NCBI RefSeq assembly: GCF_000620085.1
Contig: NZ_JHVJ01000006.1
Coordinates: 264,722 to 328,721, forward strand
From: Marinobacterium jannaschii DSM 6295
GTDB lineage: Bacteria; Pseudomonadota; Gammaproteobacteria; Pseudomonadales; Balneatricaceae
Reading direction: 5' to 3'
DNA length: 64,000 nt
A model generated the notes under the pieces. The model was not told the origin of the DNA and searched no databases. It saw nothing but the letters and a program-made list of their open reading frames with translations. Below, piece by piece: positions 8,749 to 16,261 of the stretch. Position numbers and translations under genes: made by a program. Position 1 is the stretch's first letter; each line of letters begins with the position of its first letter.

Positions 8749-9646
8749 TCAGGAGTATCGCCGCGGTATCGGTTACGCCATCGCCGCCTATGGCATGTGG
8801 GGACTGGTACCGATCTACTTTAAAGCGGTGGATCAGGTCTCAGCGCTTGAGGTGGTCAGCCACCGCATTATCTGGTCAGTACTGTTCCTGTTACTGCTGC
8901 TGGGGATCGGCCGCCGCTGGCACGACCTGAAGCAGCTGCTGGGCAACCGCAAGCTGGTCAGCGGGCTGGCCCTGAGTGCCCTGGTGGTCTCCAGCAACTG
9001 GCTGGTTTTTATCTGGGCGGTGGCGCAGGAACGAATTCTGGAAACCTCACTGGGGTATTTTATCAACCCGCTGGTCAGCGTCTTTATGGGGATGCTGTTC
9101 CTGCAGGAGCGGCTGCGGCCGGGACAGTGGCTGGCGATCTCACTGGCGGCAGGAGCCGTCGGCTATCAGCTAGTCTTGCTTGGCAGCCTGCCCTGGGTCG
9201 CGCTGGCACTGGCCTTCAGTTTCGGAACCTACGGTTTGCTGCGTAAGAAGATCCAGGTGGACGCGATACTGGGGCTGTTTGTGGAAACCCTGCTGATGCT
9301 GCCGTTTGCCCTGGGCTATCTGCTCTGGCTACAGACGCAGGGCCAGCTGCAGTTCGGTCACGACGGCACTGACATCACCGCACTGCTGGCGCTGGCCGGG
9401 ATTGTCACCAGCCTGCCATTGCTGGCGTTCACCGCCGCGGCGCGACGCCTGAGCCTGACCCTGATCGGCCTGCTGCAGTATATCGGCCCGACCATCACCT
9501 TTATGCTGGCGGTGTTCTATTACCATGAACCGCTGGACAGTGACCGACTGCTGACATTTATCCTGATCTGGCTGGCACTGCTACTGTTTACCGCCGAAGG
9601 CTGGCGCTCGAAACGCCGCCGCAGGGCGCTGCCTGCCGCAAGCTAA
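8738..9646 (+). CDS. rarD: RarD-type EamA transporter
   Basis: A 302-residue drug/metabolite-transporter protein with ten predicted helices in two EamA repeats. The N-terminus RRGIGYAIAAYGMWGLVPIY and the segments ALEVVSHRIIWSVLF and ILETSLGYFINPLVSVFMG are diagnostic of RarD. The ATG at 8738 follows GGGGGAAAG and overlaps the previous gene by 11 bp, so the two are coupled. Substrate unknown; RarD was first named from chloramphenicol sensitivity in Pseudomonas. Confidence 0.9.
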   Translation: MQDNQEYRRGIGYAIAAYGMWGLVPIYFKAVDQVSALEVVSHRIIWSVLFLLLLLGIGRRWHDLKQLLGNRKLVSGLALSALVVSSNWLVFIWAVAQERILETSLGYFINPLVSVFMGMLFLQERLRPGQWLAISLAAGAVGYQLVLLGSLPWVALALAFSFGTYGLLRKKIQVDAILGLFVETLLMLPFALGYLLWLQTQGQLQFGHDGTDITALLALAGIVTSLPLLAFTAAARRLSLTLIGLLQYIGPTITFMLAVFYYHEPLDSDRLLTFILIWLALLLFTAEGWRSKRRRRALPAAS

Positions 9647-9654
9647 CGGCCGGC

Positions 9655-10509
9655 TCAGCCACTCACGCTGCTGTTGTCGACTGAGGCGATCAGGGTATCT
9701 ACGGCGTTCATCGGCAACGCCTCACGGTGGCGGATCAGTACGGTCGGCACCGTCGCCAGGTGTGGCGCCAGCGCTTGCAGCACCAGGGCATCACTGAAGC
9801 GGCTATGACTCACCACCGGGCGTGGCATCAGGGTCTGCCCGAGTCCCACGGCGACACAGCCGAGAATGCCATCCAGGGTGCCCAGTTCCATCACCTCGCC
9901 TCGTTGTTCACCCTGCTCCCGTTGCCAGCTGAGGGCACGGGCACGGTAGGCGCAGCCCTCGCGAAACAGGATCAGCGGCAGTGCCGCACTGCCATTGTCC
10001 CGGGACCGGACCAGCACCAGCTCCTCCTGCAACAGCTCCGTCGCCACCAGGTCCGGATGCTGCACCGGACCGCCGACAAAGGCGCAATCCAGCTTACGCT
10101 GCAACACCTGCTCGACCAGCGCCGCCGAGGTATCGGTACTGATATGCAGATCGACCCCGGGATGGGCCTGTCGCACCTGTTTCAGCAACGGCGGCAGGCG
10201 CAGCGCAGCAAAGGTTTCCATCGCGCCGATACGCAGGGCACCGGCGCTTTCGCCCACATTACGCACCGCCTGCCCGGCCTGCTGTTCCAGCTGCAGGATA
10301 CGGCGCGCATACTGCAGCAGCACCTCGCCCTGGGGCGCCAGCACCAGTCCCCGTCCCTGACGGTAGAACAGCGCAGTGCCCAGCTCCTCCTCCAGCCGCT
10401 TGATCCGCGCCGTGACATTGGACTGCACCGTATTGAGCTGCCGCGAGGCCGACAGAATGCCGCCCTCTTCAACAACCGCCTGAAAGGTCCGCAGTGACTG
10501 GATATCCAC
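9655..10509 (-). CDS. LysR-family transcriptional regulator (GTG start preferred)
   Basis: An LTTR of 284 residues from GTG 10509. The DNA-binding domain reads DIQSLRTFQAVVEEGGILSA, then SRQLNTVQSNVTARIKRLEE. ATG codons at 10551 and 10515 are in frame, but only GTG 10509 has a well-spaced GGAGA (7 nt) and gives the classic M-D-I-Q-x-L-R-x-F start of LysR proteins. It is divergent from the MFS transporter gene across 98 bp containing palindromes, and so is its likely regulator. It converges tightly on rarD (8-bp gap). Confidence 0.88.
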   Translation of the reverse strand: MDIQSLRTFQAVVEEGGILSASRQLNTVQSNVTARIKRLEEELGTALFYRQGRGLVLAPQGEVLLQYARRILQLEQQAGQAVRNVGESAGALRIGAMETFAALRLPPLLKQVRQAHPGVDLHISTDTSAALVEQVLQRKLDCAFVGGPVQHPDLVATELLQEELVLVRSRDNGSAALPLILFREGCAYRARALSWQREQGEQRGEVMELGTLDGILGCVAVGLGQTLMPRPVVSHSRFSDALVLQALAPHLATVPTVLIRHREALPMNAVDTLIASVDNSSVSG

Positions 10510-10520
10510 AACCATTCTCC

Positions 10521-10541
10521 AAGAAAGAACATTTCTTTCTT
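10521..10541. promoter_or_regulatory. 9-bp perfect palindrome just upstream of the LysR start
   Basis: AAGAAAGAA and TTCTTTCTT flank CAT. It lies 11 bp before the proposed GTG start, so it could be an autoregulatory operator or a hairpin in the LysR mRNA leader. If translation began at ATG 10551 this repeat would be coding, which is another reason to doubt that start. Confidence 0.45.
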
Positions 10542-10547
10542 TTTTAT

Positions 10548-10560
10548 TCATTATTAATGA
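10548..10560. promoter_or_regulatory. Candidate LysR box (T-N11-A)
   Basis: TCATTATTAATGA is a perfect 5-bp inverted repeat around ATT and matches the T-N11-A form of LysR-type recognition sites. It sits between the divergent LysR and MFS genes. Confidence 0.45.
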
Positions 10561-10607
10561 TACAAAAAAGCATATAGCGTCTCCCCTGATGATGTAAAGG
10601 GGGATCT

Positions 10608-11822
10608 ATGAGCACGGACACACAACGGTTAAAGGTATTAAGCGCCGGTATTTTCAGTCTGATCCTGATGCTGGGGATCGGCCGCTTCGCCTACACACCA
10701 CTATTGCCGGTGATGCAGCAGCAACAGGTACTGGGGATCGCCGAAGGCGGCTGGCTGGCGGCGATCAATTACGGTGGCTATCTCTGTGGCGCCATACTGG
10801 CAGCGATGATCGGCGATCTGGTGGTGAAAGACCGGCTCTACCGGGGCAGCCTGGTGCTGGCTCTGCTCACCACGGTCGGCATGGGCCTGACGGAGAATAT
10901 CTGGCTCTGGGCAGTACTGCGTTTCTTCGCCGGGCTGGCCAGCGCCGGTGGCCTGCTGATCGGTTCCGGTCTGATCCTGAACTGGCTGATCCGCCATGGT
11001 CACCGCAGCGAGCTGGGCATCCATATCAGCGGCATGGGCCTGGGCATCAGCCTCTGTGCTCTGGCCGTGGAGCTGATGAGTCCCTGGTTTGACTGGCGCG
11101 GGCAGTGGCTGCTGTTCAGTCTGATCGGCGGACTGATACTGATCCCGGCCTGGCGCTGGCTGCCTTCGCCGGATCGCAGCCAGCTCAACCACAACGGCCC
11201 GCAGATGCAGGATAATCCACCCGGCAGGCTTTTCCTGCGCCTGTTTATGGCGGCCTACTTCTGCGCCGGGGTTGGCTATGCCGTCAGCGCGACCTTTATT
11301 GTGGCGATTGTCGAGCAGTTGCCGGGGCAGGCCGGAAATGGCGCGCTGGCATTTATCGTGGTGGGCGTCGCCGCTGCACCGGCCTGTATTCTCTGGGACC
11401 TGATCGCCCGCCGCATTGGCAATATCAACGCCCTGAGCAGCGCCTACCTGCTGCAGATCCTCAGCCTGTTGCTACCGGTGATGATCCCCGGCCTGAGCAC
11501 CAGCCTGATCGGTGCTGCCCTGTTCGGTGCCACCTTTATCGGTATCGTCAGCCTGGTGCTGACTATGGCGGGCCGCTACTACCCGAGCCGACCGGCCAGG
11601 ATGATGGGGGTGATGACTATCTCCTACGGCATCGCCCAGATCATCGCCCCGGCCCTGACCGGACTGCTGGCAGAACACTATGGCAGCTATGATGCGGCGA
11701 TCTGGCTGGCGATCATTATGATGGCGGCAGGCAGCCTGCTGACCCTGCCGCTGGGCATACTGGAGCGACGCAAGCGACAGCCCCGGGGCACCTCGACAGC
11801 GGCCCTCAGGGCAACGACCTGA
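10608..11822 (+). CDS. YbfB/YjiJ-family MFS transporter
   Basis: A 404-residue transporter with twelve predicted helices. LSAGIFSLILMLGIGRFAYT, then PLLPVMQQQQ, and the later AAINYGGYLCGAILAA are signatures of the YbfB/YjiJ MFS group, whose substrates are undefined. The ribosome site AAAGGGGGA lies just upstream of the ATG. Regulation by the divergent LysR gene is likely from position and operator-like palindromes. Confidence 0.87.
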   Translation: MSTDTQRLKVLSAGIFSLILMLGIGRFAYTPLLPVMQQQQVLGIAEGGWLAAINYGGYLCGAILAAMIGDLVVKDRLYRGSLVLALLTTVGMGLTENIWLWAVLRFFAGLASAGGLLIGSGLILNWLIRHGHRSELGIHISGMGLGISLCALAVELMSPWFDWRGQWLLFSLIGGLILIPAWRWLPSPDRSQLNHNGPQMQDNPPGRLFLRLFMAAYFCAGVGYAVSATFIVAIVEQLPGQAGNGALAFIVVGVAAAPACILWDLIARRIGNINALSSAYLLQILSLLLPVMIPGLSTSLIGAALFGATFIGIVSLVLTMAGRYYPSRPARMMGVMTISYGIAQIIAPALTGLLAEHYGSYDAAIWLAIIMMAAGSLLTLPLGILERRKRQPRGTSTAALRATT

Positions 11823-12154
11823 CCGCCCGGGGAGCTTCGGAAAAGCGTCGCGCCGCCGGGCGATAATCGCGGCTGAAACTGTGCCGATATCAACCTCTGA
11901 AGGGATCCATCCCATATTGCATATAAAGCAATACAGTAATGATAATATCTCAATATACGCAAGATTAGAGTTGCGTTAGAGTAGCGCCATTCGATCGCGG
12001 ATCTGTCGGCTAACCAGCTATTGGACGGCTTCGCCATCCGCCGGATCTGACAGTGCCAATGCAGACTGAAGTCCGGCGATCAGCGACAAACACGATGAAT
12101 TCAGTGTGTTTGCCTCCGTGCAGACACTCACTTATTTGAATGGAAATATCAGCC
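11823..12154 (+). promoter_or_regulatory. ilvC upstream region with LysR-type operator (11915-11933)
   Basis: A 332-nt non-coding stretch. TATTGC and GCAATA are perfect 6-bp inverted arms around 7 bp (11915-11933), which fits the ATTGC-type symmetry expected of an IlvY-like LysR activator. AT-rich sequence with plausible promoter elements follows (GATAATATC near 11942). The ~150 nt between that and the gene is GC-rich with no coding frame, so a long mRNA leader is possible. No ilvY gene lies beside it. Confidence 0.5.
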
Positions 12155-13630
12155 ATGTCTAACAACTATTTCAACACGCTGCCTCTGCGTGAGCAGCTGG
12201 AACAACTGGGTAAGTGCCGCTTCATGACCATGGACGAGTTCGACGATGGCGTTGAAGCTCTGAAAGGCAAAAAGATGGTCGTTATCGGTTGTGGTGCTCA
12301 GGGCCTGGCTCAGGGCATGAACCTGCGCGACAGTGGCTGCGATGTTTCCTACGCACTGCGTGAAGCTGCGATCGCTGAAAAGCGTCAGTCCTGGAAAAAC
12401 GCCACCGAGAACGGTTTCGTTGTCGGTACTTACGAAGAGCTGATCCCGACGGCTGACGTTGTACTGAACCTGACGCCGGACAAGCAGCACACACCTGTTG
12501 TTAACGCTGTTATGCCGCTGATGAAAGAAGGCGCTTGCCTGTCTTACTCCCACGGTTTCAACATCGTTGAAGAAGGCATGAAGATCCGTGACGACCTGAC
12601 TGTCATCATGGTTGCACCTAAGTGCCCGGGTTCTGAAGTACGTAACGAATACGTGCGTGGCTTCGGTGTTCCTACCCTGATCGCTGTTCACGAAGACAAC
12701 GACCCTAAAGGCGAAGGTCTGGCACTGGCTAAGGCATACGCGGTTGGTACCGGCGGGCACAAAGCGGGCGTTCTGATGTCCTCTTTCATCGCTGAAGTTA
12801 AGTCCGACCTGATGGGCGAGCAGACTATCCTGTGCGGTATGCTGCAGACCGGTTCCCTGCTGTGCTTCGACAAGATGGTCGAAGAAGGCATCGAGCCAGG
12901 CTACGCTTCCAAGCTGATCCAGTACGGCTGGGAAACCATCACTGAAGCTCTGAAATACGGCGGCGTAACCAACATGCTGGACCGCCTGTCCAACCCTGCG
13001 AAGATCAAGGCATTCGATCTGGCAGAAGAGCTGAAACAGATCATGCGTCCGCTGTACAACAAGCACCAGGACGACATCATCGATGGCACTTTCTCCCGCG
13101 TGATGATGGAAGACTGGGCGAACGATGACAAAAACCTGCTGGGCTGGCGCGCAGAGACTGCTGAGACTGCTTTCGAGAAGACTCCGGCTGGCGATGTAGA
13201 AATCTCCGAGCAGGAATACTTCGACAAAGGCATCCTGATGGTTGCTATGGTTAAGGCGGGTGTTGAACTGGCGTTCGAAACCATGACGGCTGCCGGCATC
13301 ATCGCTGATTCTGCATACTACGAGTCCCTGCACGAAACGCCGCTGATCGCGAACACTATCGCCCGTAAGAAGCTGTACGAGATGAACGCCACTATCTCCG
13401 ATACGGCTGAGTACGGCTGCTACCTGTACAACCACGCGTGTCTGCCGCTGCTGGCTGACTTCATGAAGGACATCAAGACCGACGTTATCGGTAAGGGTCT
13501 GGAGCTGGAAGACACTGGCGTAGACAACGCCCGCCTGATTGAAGTGAACGCGGCCCTGCGTGCTCACCCGGTTGAAGCGATCGGCGCGACTCTGCGCGGT
13601 CACATGGCTGACATGAAGAAAATCGTTTAA
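12155..13630 (+). CDS. ilvC: Ketol-acid reductoisomerase (class II)
   Basis: Converts acetolactate or acetohydroxybutyrate to the dihydroxy acids of valine/isoleucine synthesis, using NADPH and Mg2+. It is 491 residues, the long E. coli-type class with a duplicated knotted domain. The NADP-binding [27 protein letters not shown] and [12 protein letters not shown] blocks are clear, as are repeated [17 protein letters not shown] and EQEYFDKG. Start at 12155 gives [20 protein letters not shown], as in E. coli; the upstream ATG at 12140 lacks family support. Codon use is strongly biased (GTT, GCT, CTG, AAC), as in highly expressed genes. A strong terminator follows. Confidence 0.97.
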   Translation: MSNNYFNTLPLREQLEQLGKCRFMTMDEFDDGVEALKGKKMVVIGCGAQGLAQGMNLRDSGCDVSYALREAAIAEKRQSWKNATENGFVVGTYEELIPTADVVLNLTPDKQHTPVVNAVMPLMKEGACLSYSHGFNIVEEGMKIRDDLTVIMVAPKCPGSEVRNEYVRGFGVPTLIAVHEDNDPKGEGLALAKAYAVGTGGHKAGVLMSSFIAEVKSDLMGEQTILCGMLQTGSLLCFDKMVEEGIEPGYASKLIQYGWETITEALKYGGVTNMLDRLSNPAKIKAFDLAEELKQIMRPLYNKHQDDIIDGTFSRVMMEDWANDDKNLLGWRAETAETAFEKTPAGDVEISEQEYFDKGILMVAMVKAGVELAFETMTAAGIIADSAYYESLHETPLIANTIARKKLYEMNATISDTAEYGCYLYNHACLPLLADFMKDIKTDVIGKGLELEDTGVDNARLIEVNAALRAHPVEAIGATLRGHMADMKKIV

Positions 13631-13682
13631 GACACTCCCTGCTGCTGCCCGCGCCCCGCGCCGGCAGCCACTGCAGACGATC

Positions 13683-13714
13683 AAGGCCGGGACTCATCTC
13701 CCGGCCTTTTTTTT
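13683..13714 (+). terminator. Rho-independent terminator after ilvC
   Basis: AAGGCCGGGA and TCCCGGCCTT form a perfect 10-bp stem with a 6-nt loop, followed by at least eight T. Confidence 0.95.
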
Positions 13715-13733
13715 GACTTTTTGGTACCCGATA

Positions 13734-13745
13734 GGGGTATACCCC
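13734..13745. promoter_or_regulatory. Perfect 12-bp palindrome before modF
   Basis: GGGGTATACCCC lies 20 bp upstream of the modF ATG, just after the ilvC terminator. It is placed where an operator over the promoter or leader would sit. It does not resemble the published ModE operator. Confidence 0.4.
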
Positions 13746-13765
13746 GAACAGACAGGTCAGCTGCG

Positions 13766-15184
13766 ATGACAATTCGCCTAGATGATTTAACCGTAAATTT
13801 TGACGAGCGCTTCCAGCTCAATAACATCAACTGGCAGCTGGAAGACGATCAGCACTGGGTGGTTACCGGTGCCAATGGTTCCGGCAAGTCCGCCCTGGCG
13901 GCGGTACTGGCCGGGGCCGGTGAGATCGTTTCCGGCAATCTGCAGGGCGTGCCGCCGCGGGTCGGGCTGGTTTCCTTCGAGGCCCAGGCCGAGCTGATCG
14001 CTGCCGAGCTGAAGAAAGATGACGCCGACATTATGGATGTGATCGCAGAAGGCACCCCGGTGCGGGAGATCCTGCTGCAGCCAGGCAGCGATGCGGCACT
14101 GGTGGATGAACTGGTGGAGAAGTTCGGCCTCAGCGCGCTGATGGACCGCGCCTTCCGCAAGCTCTCCACCGGCGAATCACGCAAGATGATGTTGATCCGC
14201 GCCCTGGCCAGCCAGCCGGACCTGCTGGTGCTGGACGAGCCGTTCGATGGCCTGGATGCGGCGACACTGGCGATGCTGCAGCAGTATCTGGCGTCACTGG
14301 TTGAGACGATTCCGATGGTGCTGGTACTGAACCGCTTTGACGAATTCCCGGACTTTATCAGCCATATCGCCTATGTCGATAAGGGCCGGCTGGCGCATCA
14401 GGTGGCACGCAATGACGAAACCGCCTATGCCGAGCTGTATAAGCTGCTGCACCTGAAAACCACCGAACTGGAAGTCCCGGCTGCCGATCCGGAAACCGCG
14501 ATTCCGGCGCTGGACCCGACTCAGCCGCTGGTGAAGCTGAACGGCATCAATATCCGCTACGGCGATACCACCGTGATTGGTGACCTGGACTGGACCATCG
14601 AACCCGGCAAGCACTGGCAGCTGAGCGGCCCCAACGGCAGCGGTAAGACCGGCCTGCTGTCGCTGATCACCGGCGACCACCCGCAGTGCTACGTCAACGA
14701 TATCTTTGTGTTTGGTTTTAAGCGCGGCAGCGGCGAGAGCATCTGGCAGATCAAGCAGTTTATCGGCTATGTCTCCACCTCACTGCAGTGGGAGTACAGC
14801 GTTGGTACCGGCCTGCGCAACGTCATTATCTCCGGTTTCTACGACAGCATCGGCCTCTATACCAAGGCCACCGAACGGCAGAAGCAGATCGCTGACCAGT
14901 GGCTGGCCCTGCTGGGGATGAGCGAGCGCGCCGACGAGCCGTTCAACAAGCTCTCCTACGGCGACCAGCGCCTGCTGCTGATCGCCCGCGCGATGGTGAA
15001 GCACCCGCCGCTGCTGATCCTCGATGAACCCTGCCTGGGTCTGGACGATATGAACCGTCAGCTGGTGCTGGCCCTGATCGAGAAGATCTGTGCCGACAGC
15101 GAAACCACAGTGCTGTACGTCAATCACCACCCGGAAGACCAGATCAAGGGGATCGATAACTACCTGGAACTGGATAAGCGCTGA
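13766..15184 (+). CDS. modF: ModF-like double ATP-binding cassette protein
   Basis: A 472-residue protein of two ABC ATPase domains fused in tandem, without membrane segments. Domain 1 has Walker A GANGSGKSA, signature LSTGESRK and Walker B LLVLDEPFDGLD. Domain 2 has GPNGSGKTG, LSYGDQRLL and LLILDEPCLGLDD. The VLNRFDEFPDFI and GSGESIWQIKQFIGYVS stretches closely follow E. coli ModF. The role of ModF is poorly known; it is linked to molybdate genes in E. coli, but there are no mod genes here. Start at 13766 gives MTIRLDDLTVNF and avoids running into the palindrome. Confidence 0.85.
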   Translation: MTIRLDDLTVNFDERFQLNNINWQLEDDQHWVVTGANGSGKSALAAVLAGAGEIVSGNLQGVPPRVGLVSFEAQAELIAAELKKDDADIMDVIAEGTPVREILLQPGSDAALVDELVEKFGLSALMDRAFRKLSTGESRKMMLIRALASQPDLLVLDEPFDGLDAATLAMLQQYLASLVETIPMVLVLNRFDEFPDFISHIAYVDKGRLAHQVARNDETAYAELYKLLHLKTTELEVPAADPETAIPALDPTQPLVKLNGINIRYGDTTVIGDLDWTIEPGKHWQLSGPNGSGKTGLLSLITGDHPQCYVNDIFVFGFKRGSGESIWQIKQFIGYVSTSLQWEYSVGTGLRNVIISGFYDSIGLYTKATERQKQIADQWLALLGMSERADEPFNKLSYGDQRLLLIARAMVKHPPLLILDEPCLGLDDMNRQLVLALIEKICADSETTVLYVNHHPEDQIKGIDNYLELDKR

Positions 15185-15192
15185 TCACGCCT

Positions 15193-15213
15193 GCGGGCCA
15201 CCCGGCCCGCTTT
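15193..15213 (+). terminator. Probable terminator after modF
   Basis: GCGGGCC and GGCCCGC form a perfect 7-bp stem around ACCC, followed only by TTT. It lies between the convergent modF and VOC genes. Confidence 0.5.
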
Positions 15214-15628
15214 AACCTTCAGCCGCACTGAAGCGCTGCCCCGAGATCGCCGGATGGTACAGCGGCTGAATCACGTTGCCGGCAGGGTCGGTGCAGTGAA
15301 AACTGCGCGCACCGTCACTGTGATCATGCGGCTGGTCCAGCAGGGTCACGCCCTGGGCCTGCATAAACTCAAACCACTGCTGCAGGTGCGCCTTGCTGTC
15401 GACGATAAAGCCGAAGTGGTCCATACAACCACCTTGCCGGGATTCACCCGGGGCCGCCCGTCCCAGCGACAGGTTATCGTTACCACAGCTGAGATAGACC
15501 AGGTTCGGACTGGCCCGGCGCAGCAGCTGCATCCCCATAATCTCCACATAAAAGCGTTCACAGGCTTCCAGATCGTGAACTTTCAGTGCCAGATGGCGCA
15601 GGCCATTAAAGGGCGCAGGACGTGTCAT
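15212..15628 (-). CDS. VOC-family protein (glyoxalase/dioxygenase-like)
   Basis: A 138-residue vicinal-oxygen-chelate protein built of paired beta-alpha-beta-beta-beta units. LRHLALKVHDLEACERFYVE is the typical first module; the second has CMDHFGFIVDS and ends FHCTDPAGNVIQPLYHP. Metal ligands are probably the first His (LRHLAL), the middle His (MDHFGF) and a Glu or Gln near the ends. The activity cannot be told from sequence. GAGGTG precedes the ATG. It is divergent from the monooxygenase gene at 15711. Confidence 0.8.
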   Translation of the reverse strand: MTRPAPFNGLRHLALKVHDLEACERFYVEIMGMQLLRRASPNLVYLSCGNDNLSLGRAAPGESRQGGCMDHFGFIVDSKAHLQQWFEFMQAQGVTLLDQPHDHSDGARSFHCTDPAGNVIQPLYHPAISGQRFSAAEG

Positions 15629-15710
15629 AGCTTCACCTCAATTATTTTGACCCAAAAGTCAGGATTCAATATAGTAACCAGCCATCCCCCCGATGCCAAG
15701 TGGAGCTTCT

Positions 15711-16025
15711 ATGTACTGTATTGTGGTGAAAAATCAGCTGAAACCGGGCTGTCGCGATGCCTATCTGGCGGCGATGCTGCCCAATGCCAAAGCCTCAGTG
15801 GAACATGAACCGGGCTGTCTGGTATTTGATGTGCTGGAAGCGCGGGAAGAGCCGGACACCTTCTACCTGTATGAGATCTACCAGAGTGAGGCGGCCCTGC
15901 AGGCGCATAAGGAAACCGGGCACTACCTCAGCAGCCGCCCGCTGATCGCCGACCTGCTGCAATCCACCTCGGTACTTCGGGCCGATGTCATCAGCACCCA
16001 TCCGGATTGCCGTCCGGCCGCTTAA
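15711..16025 (+). CDS. Antibiotic biosynthesis monooxygenase (ABM, YgiN-like) domain protein
   Basis: A 104-residue dimeric alpha-beta barrel protein. MYCIVVKNQLKPGCRDAYLA, then EHEPGCLVFDVLEA and FYLYEIYQSEAALQAHKETG, follow the ABM/quinol monooxygenase pattern. Such enzymes oxidise aromatic or quinol substrates without cofactors, or act as heme-degrading relatives; which applies is unknown. The ATG at 15711 has GGAG 5 nt upstream. It stands before the hydantoinase cluster, but a 236-nt gap separates them. Confidence 0.78.
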   Translation: MYCIVVKNQLKPGCRDAYLAAMLPNAKASVEHEPGCLVFDVLEAREEPDTFYLYEIYQSEAALQAHKETGHYLSSRPLIADLLQSTSVLRADVISTHPDCRPAA

Positions 16026-16227
16026 TCCCTCCCCTGACCGCCCGACCGCCCCGGTGCGGCGGTCCCTCCTGCCGGTGATTACCCGACCCTCAGGGCTTAC
16101 GGCCCGCCGCCATGCGCTCAGCGTCAAAAACTGCTTCCCCCGCTGCCAATATCCGCCTCAGCTTGCTTCATATACTGGCTGCTATCAGGTGCGTTACTGC
16201 CGTAATAACCGCGGTAGGGACTCAGCC

Positions 16228-16260
16228 ATGAACACACAAAAACAAATTCAAGAGGTGTGA
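16228..16260 (+). other. Possible 10-codon leader peptide before hyuB
   Basis: ATG AAC ACA CAA AAA CAA ATT CAA GAG GTG TGA reads MNTQKQIQEV. Its stop lies 1 nt before the hyuB ATG, and its last codons supply the purine-rich stretch AAGAGGTG that serves as the hyuB ribosome site. The spacing suggests coupling; the glutamine-rich content could be chance. Confidence 0.35.
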
Positions 16261-16261
16261 T

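Noticed and set aside
9727..10497. 256-codon plus-strand frame opposite the LysR gene
   Set aside because: His/Gln-rich shadow of the minus-strand regulator.
12149..13684. 511-codon open frame on the minus strand opposite ilvC
   Set aside because: It is an antisense shadow caused by the biased codon use of ilvC; its translation is Val/His/Gln-rich and has no family pattern.
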